From Ophthalmolycus amberensis (lineage: Eukaryota; Chordata; Actinopteri; Perciformes; Zoarcidae): a stretch of 64,000 nt of DNA. Within the stretch, counting starts at the first letter, position 1. The number at the start of each line of letters is the position of its first letter. Shown here piece after piece: positions 26,066-37,950 of this stretch. The position numbers and the translations under genes were made by a program. The notes beneath the pieces were generated by a model that saw nothing but the letters and a program-made list of their open reading frames with translations, was not told the origin of the DNA and searched no databases. The stretch lies in contig JAFEUB010001427.1 in NCBI GenBank assembly GCA_024529925.1, positions 124,501 through 188,500 on the forward strand. The letters run 5' to 3'.

Positions 26066-29000
26066 TCTAACAGTTGTGAGATTTTTACTCTGGACCTACA
26101 GTAAGTGGTGGAACGTCAGCCAGGTTGCCTCCCATATTCATGACCCTTCTATCCCTTCATTGCTGCAGTCCACATTTGCATTTTGGCATTTCAGTGCAAG
26201 CTGTGAAATGGACATTAGGGCGGTGTTAAACGAGGGGGGGCTGAGCTCTCACCTCCTTGGTTCTCACTCTAACAATTCACAACCCTTTGATGTGTTCGCT
26301 GAGTCGTTCCATTCTGCTGCTCTCCATTTCTTTCTCCAGCTCTTTTAGAAGGCCAAGGACAAGTAACACTGCCACCGCTAATCTCCCGTTCCCATGTTTT
26401 ATCACAATGACAGAGAGGGAGTTGTGATAGAGCGGTCCGCAGGCCGAGTAATCCTTTTGACAAAACTGCGGGCACTGTTTATTCAACGCCTTTGACTGCA
26501 GCACAGAGGAGCGGCTTCATATCTCGGATAGGAAGCACACACTGGCAACCTGGACAGCAACTCTGGCTTCTTTCTGTTGATGCATTGGTGTTTGGCAGTG
26601 TTCTGTCAACTTGATTTGAAACGTCTTCATCCATCGTCCAATACTGAGGTTCAGATAAAGGCTATCATGTCCTTTTTGCCTCCTGTGCCTAAATAAAGCA
26701 TCTTTTATGATGGACTTGTTTTGCTTTAGGAATCTGAATTATTAGGGCGATGTCGTTGTGTTCGATGACAGTTTTGATACTCGGCAGTTCTCAATACTTA
26801 GGTCTCAAAACGTGTTGATGGTCGATACCGAGTCCTCAACCCAAAGAGAAGAAAATGATGAAGTTATAGGAGGATTATAACTTATCTTAGCACAGTGGAA
26901 CCCAAGCAGCTCTATCCGCCGAGCGGTTGGAATTCCCCGCGCTGAGATTTTCCCGTCATGGATCCCCCCCCCCTGCAAAGTAACCCTCTACAGTCTCCTG
27001 TGTAGCCGCTCAGGCAGGCCTGTGCCACGTTTAATGTACTGAAAACAAAAGCCTAGACTTCTACCCTCGCAAGCTCCATTAGAGAACAATGCTCAATCTG
27101 ACATTCACAACATCCACTTAACCAGCGTCCATGGTGGCAGAGCTCTTTGTCGTCCGCCTTTTGTCTCGGCTGCTTGATCCCCAAACAAACAGTCTCCTCG
27201 CCCTCCTATTCATTTTTCAAACCCAAAGCCATAATATCTCCCCAGACGGCGAGCGCTACTCCATCCATACGTTCCTCTAAGTGGAGCGCTCCAGTGCGTT
27301 CCATTAGCCTCTCGAGCAGAGTGTTAACCTTCGCCTTTGTAGCGTAGCAGGAGAATGGCTCTGGAGGGAGGACTCCGTCACTTTTCCCACGTCCGCTGTT
27401 GTTCTCCGGTGCGTAAAAGTTCCATTCACTCTCAGAGTGCTTTTAAAGTTAAAAAAACAACAACAACCCGAGACTCTGCTCTCAATCAATAAAACATGTG
27501 CCTCCATATGTTGGGCTTTCGTGAATATTTAATCCCACCACTTGTTTTCCTTTTATCTGCCAAATCACTAAATAAAGATCGGGAAATCTTTCCTGCTCAC
27601 TTTCAATTGTTTCCTTTCATACGCCCCATTTGATGCTGGGAAACAATAAGGGTGGAATCACAAAGGGATTGGAACCCCCTGTTGAAAGTGCTGTTCTTTA
27701 ATATCAGTTACATCTGACCTCACGTAGCGCCCTGCCTGAGGTTTCCATCAGATATTAAATGTTAATGCACACCTACTGTATGCCCTGTTTCACATCTCAT
27801 TATGAGAGGATTGTGTTAATGAGATGTAGATGTATTTCAGTTACGCTCTCTCTGAAACACCTACCCAACAGCGCCGTAGAATGAAGGTCTTAACCATGTA
27901 ATTAGAGTCACATATCTCCTTATTCACCATTTCAATCTATTGGCCTTTACACATAGTGCCATGAATGTCCAAGTCAGTGCTCAATACTGTTGATGTGATG
28001 GTGTTCAGAGAGAGATGCTGCTCCTCAAACAACAGGGAGGATAAAACAGACCAATAAGTCAAAGCGGTCCATTTGAACTTCCCAGCAGTCAGTGTTGGGT
28101 TAGGACGTGTGGGTATGATATCAGATTAAAGGTACATTACAAAGCAATGTGCATTTCAAGTGAATGTATGTACATGTTGTGTTCTAGCAGAAGCATCAGT
28201 CCTGCTGACAGGTTGTTTCTGTCATTGTGTAGTCGTACCGACCTTTATGCCAGTTGTCAGCTGCCAGCCTACATTGCAGCATTCTTTAAAGGTGTGAGAG
28301 CATCGATAAAATGATGAAATGAAGGATGCATGCTTTAAAACGTGTTATCTAACCTCAGCAGGCCCACCAGCAAGTTATTGTCCAACTGAAATAATATGAA
28401 TTATTGCAGAGGTGGTGCACAGCATTTATTTTTCAAGTTCCACCTGCTCTACAGCTGGCTGTCCTTCTTGGCCATGTCTTCAGTTATCAATTATATTGTT
28501 GCCTCGGTTTTGCAGCAGAACTCATACAATGGTAAATAATAGATTAGTGTTAGAGTAAGCAAGCTCTGTGTCTGTGCTAACATACTACATGCTGCATCAC
28601 ATATACAACTCTAGATGAATAGATGTTTTCAGACCTACTATCCACAACTTTGAAAAAGCTTCTTTTCTGAACTTAGTTTTTTGTTTTCTGCACTGTAGAG
28701 TACAAATTCATCTATGATCTATTTCTAACAGTGTTCATTGTCCTTTATACAGAATAATACATACAGAATGCTTCCATCTCTCCTCGGCCCTCTGAAGCTG
28801 TGTTTCAATCAATGCATTTAATGCCCAAAATACAATATCGCACGAGAAGAGCTGTTTGAAAATACACAAAATTTGATAAAACTTCCTCAACTGCACAAAA
28901 AGGTTTGTACGGCTTGCTTGTGGTGGTATTTGCCTTTTGTTGAATAATACATTCTGATACAGCGAACATTTAACTCGCATAACTGCCCAGCTGTTTCTGC

Positions 29001-32000
29001 TGTATATCTGCTGTGTCATGAAACATGACCGATACCAGCCGGCATGAGAGAACAGTTGAGACAGACGTGGATGCTTCGATGGCCGAGGTGGCTTGTTTTG
29101 TGTCTGGTTCACGCCCTCTGCTTCTTCTTCTACTCTGTCTACCGGAGGAGCACAGCCACGAGAAGCCGAGGCCGCCAACGTCTGACCAAACTGTAGACAC
29201 GTTTAAACCCATTGATGGAAACGTGCCAATTCCCAACTTTTGGTTTGACCATTGCATGGAAGCAGGACTGATGTCTGTAATGAGACCTGCTCACGTCACA
29301 GATGTGTTGGATTCTTCCTCTACCAGATGACATTCCCTTCACATCACATCGCCCCATAATAAACCCTGACATTTACCCTTTAGGCTCATTAACTCTCATT
29401 GTGCCCAGCCTCTCACTCCGAGCACGGGCTGCACCCTGTCACTGAACCTTGTTGATAGCAACTTAATTCTCTGTAATTGACTTGTATTTAAACTGTGAGC
29501 ATTTCATCACCTGCACATTATTGTGAACCCCCTTTGTTCCCCCTCCACCTAATGAGAAACCGATTACGCCACAGAAGATGCCAGTCACTGTTCATTAAGG
29601 CAACGCATTTGAGTTGGTCGTTTGTCCTAAATGATCATTGTTGTCTTTATCTTTGTGCACATTATTGAATTCATTAATCAATTTGCATAAATCAGCATTC
29701 GGTGTCTTTGTCTAGTTCTCATCTCATAAAGTTTGCAGTGACACGGTAAATGTGTTGAATAAAGCTGAACATGTTTACCGAGGTAGGAGTGAGTTTGTAA
29801 ATTACAAATGTCAGTCGCATGCCAATGTGTTTTTAAATTGCCCACAAACATAAATGTGTTCTTCGTGGATTAACTCGTGATCTTAACACCAAATATGAAA
29901 AACAACGTCCAAACTCCAAAAGCTTTCAAAACTGTTGTTCTTTCTGTGGAGCGTTGGGCTTTGCTGATATTTGCTTTCATCATCTCTGCGAAGGTATATT
30001 TAACAGTGCAAGGAGTGAATGGCCTCCAGGTTACGTCTGATCTTTGTTGGGCTCCTTCAGTGTGTCACAAGAAATGAAGTCAAAACTGTTAACAGATTTC
30101 CACTGTGTGTTGCATCAATGTGTCACATTCAAATAACAATAATAACTATTGCCTGTCACACAAATGCCTTGTCTTGCTAAGGAACCTCACAGCCCAGGTA
30201 TTACGATGTGTTCTGGTAAAGCATTGATTAAGTGCCTGTTGAAGTCCAGTGCAGACAGAAGACACTATTCTGAAACATGTATTGGTGTAAAAGCTTTTAT
30301 TTTGAATCATAGGTTATTTTTCTACCTCTGGTGGTTTCTGTGCAGATGGTCATGGGTATATTTGTCATTATTTGGGGTATATTCTCTTGCTCACTGTGAT
30401 CTCGTTTCATTCTAATCACTAACCTTTAACCAAACCTGATCTCATCAACATCTTTATCTCTTCATCAGCTGGTTCTATTGTGGCCCAGACAGTAGTGTTG
30501 TCTTCAGTAGGTGACGGGACAGTGCACCAGATGTCTTCGACCATAATAGAAACAAATATATTTGAGAAAATAATCCTATCAAAAGCGAAAAGCAGAAAAC
30601 TCACAGAATCAACTGTCTTCACAGAGTATGCAGTTTATTCTGGGAAGTAATACCTTTATGGGAATTAATCTAGCAGAGCAATACTAGTGAACTGTTATGT
30701 GCAAAACCTTGTAGAAGAAACATCCCCAGGCAGTGATTTCATGGTTTGGACATTGTAATGACCAGTAATGTCACGTTGTCCGACAGCATAATAGACAAGT
30801 TCAGTGGGAGGAATTTGACACTTGCAGCAATTGCCAGAGTAATGTGGATGTTTAGAGCAACGCGTGCTCGTCTATTACCGTCACCTGGTCACCTAACTCT
30901 GATGTAAACCCATCCGCATCATTATTAGACTGTCAGACCGACTGACCGAGTATAAAGAGCAAGACATCCTCAACCATCACATACTGACGCTTGGTCAGGA
31001 CCTCTGGTGTCTTGTTCTGACCACCTGGGTAGAACAGTAATTGTTGAACTATTGCATACGTTTTTTTTATGTAACCACTGTGCTTTACCGACGGCAAGCT
31101 GTACAAGCGTTTTTGTTTTATGCAACACACAGAAACCTATTTTAGCCCAAATCACAATATATTCCAAAACCTAGTACTTTGGTTGCGTAAGTAAAGTTAA
31201 GTAAGTATACCTCCCGACTGTATGCATGTAACTGTACGTGTCCTGTGAAACCAGAATTTTATTTTGAAAAGACACTATGCATGAAACCAGCTGAAACTGA
31301 CAAGCTGTCTAAATCTGACACTAGGGGAACCTAGAGCGTCTCGGTTTGAAGAGTAGGGCCGCTGACTAAGCGTTTTCTGACGGGTTGGGAATGAGAAGTT
31401 GTTTGGAGAGTTAGACCATGCAGGGGGCGAGCAAAGATACAAATACTGTATGTTAGCGATGCTGAATGAAGCCTGGTGTCATGTAGGAATTGACTCATTA
31501 AAACCATGTTAAAACACTCATAGCGTTCATTCAACTCCATATAAATGTGTTTTTCAAACCCGAAAATCAAGGGTGTTTGTTCCAGTGACTTGAGTCCTCT
31601 CGTTCTTGTTACAGGTGTCATTTTGCACTCTGAGAATTGACTGCACTTTCTCACTGTTTCCAGTGTTTTATCGTGGTTGGAGATTGGACCTTTGTTGCTT
31701 CGAGTCCCTTCACTCAATGACTATACATTTGAGTTGAAACATTCTTCATCGTTTTAATCTGCCAGTGGAGAAAAGACAGTGTTGCTCTGCTGGAATCTAG
31801 ATGTTGCGCTCTAAGCCTCTGCTTCTCCTGACACCCCTGTTTTAGCTTGTTGTTATGGTGATTTGGCAGCAAGTTGTGTAACCCGTCACTATGGGAACAA
31901 AACAGCTAAAAGCCGTGTGCGTTTGTGTGACAGCGACGGGAAGAAAAGGTGAAGAAAAAGATCTCCCCCTTTCTCCTTTATGACAGCGCTGAGGCATTCC

Positions 32001-32654
32001 ACTCACAAAGCTCCGGCTGATGTGCGTTGGCCGTGATACTATGAAGGGCCGGCCTTCTGTGAACCTGCACCACAATACACCGAAGGCTGCTGTTGCTGTT
32101 TTTATTAGAAAAGCATCACCAGCAGTGGATGAGCTGGGAAACCCAAATGTCATCTGGGTCCCACGAGGGGAAAATGGGAATGTTGATTCAGAGCCTCTTG
32201 ACCCGGAAATCAAGGGTGTATGATGTCATGTGAAATATTGTACCTTAGTGTTACAACAGGGGCTGGCGAGGTGTCCCTCTGAGCGCAGTAGATTCTGTGT
32301 ATTTATGTTATACAAATGTATCTCAGAGAATAAAAAGTAGTGGCTTAACCAATGAATAGACAATGGTCTGTTGTCACACCTAGCATGGCGTCATTCCAGC
32401 CCGGCCTCACCAACTGGTGTATGAATGACACGACAATTCTTTGAAGTAATTGACCTCGCAAGAACTTGTCTTGTTTTCACGCCGCGTAGTCTGAATCTAT
32501 GCTGAGCTCAGAGTAAGTGACGTAGTGCAACTGAAGATCCACCCGTGAGACCAGTGTGCGTGTCCCATAGTGTTGTTGTACATTAGTGATGTTTGTGACG
32601 TGTTTTCCGTATTTATGTTGTTTACGTTTTACTTAGTTTACGTTCTTATTTTTC
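26066..32654. other. Non-coding, mostly repeat-free; possible regulatory sequence
   Basis: The longest stretch with few recognisable repeats. It contains AT-rich, motif-dense segments at 27540-27900 and 29380-29720 (see findings). No gene recognised. Confidence 0.5.
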
Positions 32655-32720
32655 GTGCAACCGTGATGTTTTTCCTAAACTTAACGAAGTGGTTTTGTTA
32701 CCTAAACATTGCCGAAGATG
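32655..32720 (-). repeat. GGTTTAGGCAACAAAAC-type repeat fragment
   Basis: On the minus strand: TAGGTAACAAAACCACTTCG then TTAAGTTTAGGAAAAACATC. It lies immediately before the GGATAA array at 32739. Confidence 0.6.
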
Positions 32721-32738
32721 ACAAGCAAAAAGCCAAGA

Positions 32739-33133
32739 GGATAAGGATAAGGATGGGATATGGATAAGGATGGGATAAGGATGGGATAAGGATGGGATAA
32801 GGATGGGATAAGGATGGGATAAGGATAGGATAAGGATAGGATAGGATAAGGATAGGATGGGATAGGATAAGGATAGGATGGGATAAGGATAGGATAAGGA
32901 TGGGATAAGGATAGGATGGGATAAGGATAGGATAAGGATAGGATAGGATTAGGATGGGATAGGATAAGGATAGGATGGGATAAGGATGGGATAAGGATGG
33001 GATAAGGATAGGATAGGATAGGATAAGGATAGGATAGGATAGGATAAGGATAGGATGGGATAAGGATAGGATAAGGATAGGATAAGGATAGGATAGGATA
33101 GGATAAGGATAGGATAGGATAAGGATAGGATGG
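32739..33133 (-). repeat. GGATAA/GGATA/GGATGG microsatellite, LINE tail (distal part)
   Basis: Same units as 33853-34428 and in the same phase. The two blocks were one array of roughly 1 kb until the hAT element at 33142-33852 inserted. The distal edge at 32739 abuts a GGTTTAGG-type repeat fragment. Confidence 0.9.
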
Positions 33134-33141
33134 GATAAGGA

Positions 33142-33852
33142 TAGGGTTGGGTACCGAAACTCGGTGCCAATATGGAACCGGTTCCTATACGTCCGGTACC
33201 TACCGGACCGAAACGTAACGCAGATTTCGGTGCCTCCTTTCGGTGCTTGAGCCGATTGAAATACTTTTTTTACACTACTCTGATGACTCCGTCCTGGCAG
33301 CAGGACTCGGTCCTCCGCTCCTCACTCATAGTATTATTACAACGGGGTACGTAGCGCTGTCGCTCACAAGCACAACAACACAGGCACGCGAAAGCTTCTT
33401 CTTCTCCTCCTTTGAGGTGTACTGGCGGTTGGCAAACGACGAATTGGCGCATTACCGCCACCAACTGGTAAAATAAAATAAGTCATGAGACGTGTCGTAT
33501 TTTGCCAGAGAAGGAAAATATGCTCATATTGCTGCAAAATAATTGCTGAAGTTTGAAGCTGTAGTGTGTGTACAGAGTGTGTGTGTGTGTGTTTTGTATT
33601 TATTTACATTTATTTAAGTATACTGTAAACTGTTAACAGTTAATATATTGTTCATAGTTAAAAAGTTTGAAGCTATAGTTTGAAGCCAAGTGTTTTGTAT
33701 TTATTTATATTTATAGTATACTTTAAACAGTTAATATATTGTTCAATTTGAAGAAAAAAGTATCGGTTCAGGCACCGTTTAGGCACCGGTATCGTTTTAA
33801 AAGTATCGTTTTAGCACCGGCATCGGAAAAACCCAAACGATACCCAACCCTA
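33142..33852. mobile_element. Non-autonomous hAT-type DNA transposon, 711 bp
   Basis: The termini are TAGGGTTGGGTA at 33142-33153 and TACCCAACCCTA at 33841-33852, a perfect 12-bp inverted repeat, followed by subterminal inverted similarity rich in ACCG/CGGT. It is flanked by identical 8-bp sequences GATAAGGA at 33134-33141 and 33853-33860, the duplication size of hAT transposases. The flank is itself repetitive, which weakens the duplication, but the boundary phase is exact. The interior has no transposase; it contains an inverted GGCGGT...ACCGCC pair around 33424-33466. The element depends on a hAT transposase supplied elsewhere. The TIR and the internal CATTACCGCCACCAACTGG stretch resemble hAT elements seen in other teleosts. 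Confidence 0.9.
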
Positions 33853-34428
33853 GATAAGGATAGGATGGGATAAGGATAGGATAGGATAAGGATGGGATAA
33901 GGATGGGATAAGGATGGGATGAGGATGGGATAAGGATGGGATAAGGATAAGGATAGGATAAGGATAGGATAAGGATAGGATAAGGATAGGATAAGGATAG
34001 GATTAGGATAAGGATGGGATAAGGATGGGATAAGGATGGGATGAGGATGGGATGAGGATGGGATAAGGATAGGATGGGATAGGATAAGGATGGGATAAGG
34101 AAAGGATAGGATAAGGATATGATGGGATAGGATTAGGATAGGATGGGATAGGATAAGGATAGGATGGGATAAGGATGGGATAAGGATGGGATAAGGATAG
34201 GATAGGATAAGGATAGGATAGGATAGGATAAGGATAGGATAGGATGGGATAAGGATAGGATAAGGATAGGATAAGGATAGGATAGGATAGGATAAGGATA
34301 GGATGGGATAAGGATAGGATAGGATAAGGATAGGATAGGATAGGATAAGGATGGGATAAGGATGGGATGAGGATGGGATAAGGATGGGATAAGGATAAGG
34401 ATAGGATAAGGATAGGATAGGATAAGGA
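33853..34428 (-). repeat. GGATAA/GGATA/GGATGG microsatellite, LINE tail (proximal part)
   Basis: About 575 bp of mixed GGATAA, GGATA and GGATGG units read on the + strand; on the LINE strand it is a TTATCC/TATCC tail. It directly abuts the LINE 3' end at 34429, so it is read as the retrotransposition tail that later expanded. All three minus-strand frames stay open through it (PYPILSLSYP-type repeats), giving long but meaningless reading frames. Confidence 0.9.
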
Positions 34429-34832
34429 CAAGGATCTTTATTGTCATCGTAAATCAGGGTGATGGAGGAAACCGCTCCGGGGAAAAAGCTGTTCCTCCGC
34501 CTGTTAGTCCGGGTTTTGATGGTCCTGTATCTTCTTCCTGATGGCAGTGGAACAAACAGAGAGTGACCCGGGTGTGTGATGTCTGTGCAGATGTTGCTGG
34601 CCTTCTTCTGGAGGCGGCCAGCATACACAGTGTCCGGGTCAGGGAGGGTAACTCCCACAATCCTCTGTGCTGTTCTAACCACCCGGGCCAGGTCCCTCCT
34701 GTTCTCTGCTGTCCAGCTGGCACACCACACAGTCAAGCACTGACAGAGGATGCTTTCCATCACGCTTCTGTAGAAGTTAACCAGACGTTCAGGGGGCAGG
34801 CCAGCTTGAGCCTCTGCTGGGCTTCCAGGTCA
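34429..34832 (-). mobile_element. 5'-truncated LINE, reverse transcriptase C-terminal fragment
   Basis: The minus strand reads LPPERLVNFYRSVMESIL, then VVRTAQRIVGVTLP, HPGHSLFVPLPSGRRYR and TRTNRRRNSFFPGAV. This is the C-terminal end of a fish non-LTR reverse transcriptase (the (I/M)ESIL...TAQRI...PSGRRYR...NSFFP pattern). It is a different family from the L2 copy at 57 kb; I cannot assign the clade by eye. The 3' end carries ACAATAAAGATCCTTG, typical of these LINEs, and passes directly into the TTATCC-type tail at 34428 and below. No stop codon remains between the RT end and the tail, so the frame runs on into the array. About 400 bp survive. Confidence 0.8.
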
Positions 34833-35077
34833 CGTACATTATCATGACACGTGACCCGTCCTTAAAATGTCGTGCTGTTTATATGCCCTCCCATGAGATC
34901 ATGTTGGTCATTCAGACTGCTATAAGAACCTGAAAAGAAACGTTCAAGCAGACTCTGAAGAAGCTTGTGTGACCCGACCGCCCAATGATGTGACATGTAG
35001 TGCATTGGTGACACTTCCCCCCCCTATCGTGGCTTGGTGGATGAAACGCTGGTGCACAAGGACATTCTGAAGCGTGT

Positions 35078-35112
35078 GGTTAGGTTTAGGCAACTAAAGC
35101 ACTTTATTTCAA
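35078..35112 (+). repeat. GGTTTAGGCAACAAAAC-type repeat fragment
   Basis: GGTTAGGTTTAGGCAACTAA followed by AGCACTTTATT. Short but near-exact to the core. Confidence 0.5.
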
Positions 35113-36085
35113 CAACAACTGATTACAACCTTCCTGAAAGTAGGATTTATAGGTTTTCATCATACAGCCCTTCCACACTTGATTGTTGCTTCAATCCACA
35201 GGACTACACAACCTTTACAAGTCTTTCCCAAAAACACTGTCAAATATAACAGAGGAAATCAAAAGCCTCATCAGCCGCTGGTAAAAACCAAGCTGGAAGC
35301 TCCCATTTCACATCCTGTGTGTGTGGAAAAGTGACTCTCAGTCTCAGTCTCCCTCTCAAAGTAACCAGTGTCAAGGTGCCTCGAGCAACAAACCAAACCC
35401 CCCACTGCTCGGCGGTCAATGAGAAAAAGATGAATGTGGTCACACACCGGGTGGCTCTCAGGTGTAAAGCAGCTTGTGGATTAAAGCGTTCAGGCTCACT
35501 GATAGCTTTCTTGAACAAACAAAGGTTACAAAAATGTTAATACTGTGACTAAACAAAATGCATACCAGCAAGGGGATGAAGAGTATCCCCTCCGGCAATG
35601 AAATGTGATCATCAGAGGAAGGAAAGTCAAACGCAGAGAGGAAAGATCAACCCCGATGCCGCTGCCTACCGCCCCTTGGTGAACAACACGTGCCTCTACA
35701 AACCAATCTGATTTCTTCAGCGCAGCTTTTCCCCAGGAGCCAAATTGAGGTCTCATGTTCAATTTGCCATTGGAGAAGAAAAAAGAACCAGGATGAGATC
35801 ATGTTCATTGTGTAGCACAGGGCTTTGTGGCACAACCGTATCTGCTTCTGAGATGTACGGAGAAAGGAAAGTCTGAAGAGGTCAAAACTCCAGCAACACC
35901 TGTAATATAGAGATGTTCCAAAAGCATTGTTTCCTCCCCAATATTGAGTCTAGTATTGAGTACATATATACATATTTACAAGACTACAATTACACATCAT
36001 GATGACGTTGTGATTGACCCAAAAGTCATTTTTACTGAATGGTAATTAAATTCAACTTAATGGAACTCAAAGCAACCTTTTGTTA
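35113..36085. other. No recognised feature
   Basis: Non-coding; no repeat family recognised. Confidence 0.55.
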
Positions 36086-36143
36086 CCGTTAGCTGTTACC
36101 TTCGTTATTTAGCCGTTAGCATGAATGTGCTGCTAACGGCTAA
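36086..36143. repeat. GCTAAC-type sequence with perfect inverted repeat
   Basis: Arms TTAGCCGTTAGCA (36109-36121) and TGCTAACGGCTAA (36131-36143) are a perfect 13-bp inverted repeat around a 9-nt spacer; a further ACCGTTAGCTGTTACC lies just upstream. The motif matches the GCTAACGG units of the dispersed repeat. Confidence 0.7.
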
Positions 36144-37870
36144 CTTAGCGCGCTCTTCTCCTGCAGACTTGGATACAGATTTGTTATTCACAATGTAGCC
36201 TTGTCAGGGTAAAAATAGTGTGCACAGAGTGTTCAACCACAGCTGTACAGTACTAGTGTGCACATGTGCAGGACGGATCAGGCAGCGAGTGACACGTGTT
36301 GTCGTTGTTCCTCTGTAGCGTAAATGAGCTGATAAATCATATGATGACGTGATCATCAGGGCATAGACTAGTGTACTCACCAATACCCGAGCCAGCATCT
36401 GAAGCTGTGTCGGAGGCACAACTCCAGCATGAAGAACAACTTTATTGTCAGACAGTCGTCTCAGCATGTTACCCTGATGATTTGGAAATGCTAACAACGT
36501 AATTATTCCACAAAGGCGTAAATCTGAAATCTGAAATTGGTCCGAAAATCCAGTTATGGATCCTCCTAATGAAAGATTTACCTTTTATCATATTGTTATG
36601 AACACCACGTGATTTTTATTTGCAGCTCTTCTTAATCAACTCAGAAACACGAGTAGAAGCTTTTCCATTATTGTGCGAGTAACAAAAGGATGTGAATGAA
36701 AGCGTTTCCTGTGGAGGCCACAGATATCACAGATCGAGCCGTCTCAGGGACGATGATGATGAAACGGTCCTGAAAGAGTCTTTTGTGTTTGTAGGTGCTG
36801 TGTGTGTCTGTGTGGGTGTAACAAAGGAAGGGACGCTGAGTTATCCTTCCTTTAGTTTAACAAACTGCACAGTAATTCCAGCACCTCACGGATATTGTTA
36901 CCGATCATCAACAGGATGCTCTCTGCATATGAAACTTGCTGCGAGCATTTAGATGTTTAACCTCCTTCATTATTCTATAGAGATGTCCTGAAATACACAC
37001 TGTGCTGGAGCACAAAATCCACGGCTGAAAATAATGTTTAATAAATAACATTTGACTCTTGTTTGAGTAACTGCAGTGCTCTTTCAGATTTAAAGCTTCA
37101 GTTGAACTCAATGGTTATTGTTAGTTTGAGTGTTTTCATGGGATTTGTTCATAATAATAATAATGTAGAATATCATCAACCCTCTACTTTAACGGTCATA
37201 TTTCCATTCATCTGATGTTAAAACCATCTCTCTATCTGAGTGTACTCTTTGGATCTTTAGGCCCACCTCCTTTTTTTTCAACAATGAAGCTTATATTTAA
37301 TCTTTCCAAGACATATTAATGGATAACACCAGAAGGCTGAAAACACATATGGTAATAAAAAGAAGCTTTGTCCAGTGCTGTATCCAGTTACGATGTTGAG
37401 TCGAGGTTTATTATCCCCAACGGGCTGCAATTAGAGCTGCTGCTGGATCTGGTCAAACACAATGAAAGACTGCCAATGTGGAACCTACAAATCAGCATCA
37501 TTGAGCATTATACTCACAGTGATTATGTGAAGAGTCGGAGAGAGCCGGCATTGGCCAGAGATACAGTGAAACCAGAGTCAGAAAGCTGAGACTGTTTGCA
37601 ACGAGGATTCAGATACTGTAGCATCAGTCTGTGAATTACACGCCGAACACTGTGAGAGCTCTCGTCTCCGGGAGTTGCATGCATCAGCGTTGTCCTTGCG
37701 CTCCTCCGGGTAAAGGATGGATGGATCGGTCTAACTGATGGTGTAGAATGCAGGTGAATCGACTGCAATGCAAGACGGCCTCTCGTTTTTATGGGTGTAA
37801 CTTGATATATTTTCTTTCATTCAAATCAATGCTCTTTTTCATCCCTTTTCCTTGGTCCATGGATGTGTGG

Positions 37871-37950
37871 CTTTATTGATCGCCACGGGGGAATTAGGTC
37901 GCTGCGTCTGTACAAGTTATGGGATTTAGCAGCGAAGTAAAGTTGAGTTA
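37871..37950 (-). mobile_element. Possible LINE 3' end fragment
   Basis: On the minus strand AATTCCCCCGTGGCGATCAA followed by TAAAG resembles the conserved 3' end of L2/CR1-type fish LINEs (AATT-CCCC-GG-GGAT-AATAAAG). No reverse transcriptase sequence is attached. A weaker similar end lies near 37408-37432. Confidence 0.4.

Noticed and set aside
32020..32222. 67-codon frame (+) with RGENGNVDSEPLDPEI
   Set aside because: Looks protein-like in composition but matches nothing I know and lacks splice context; overlapped by an equally open antisense frame.
33768..34763. 331-codon frame starting in RT sequence and ending in PYPILSLSYP repeats (minus)
   Set aside because: Only the first roughly 95 codons are LINE-derived; the rest is the tail array and the hAT end. 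Not a functional fusion gene.
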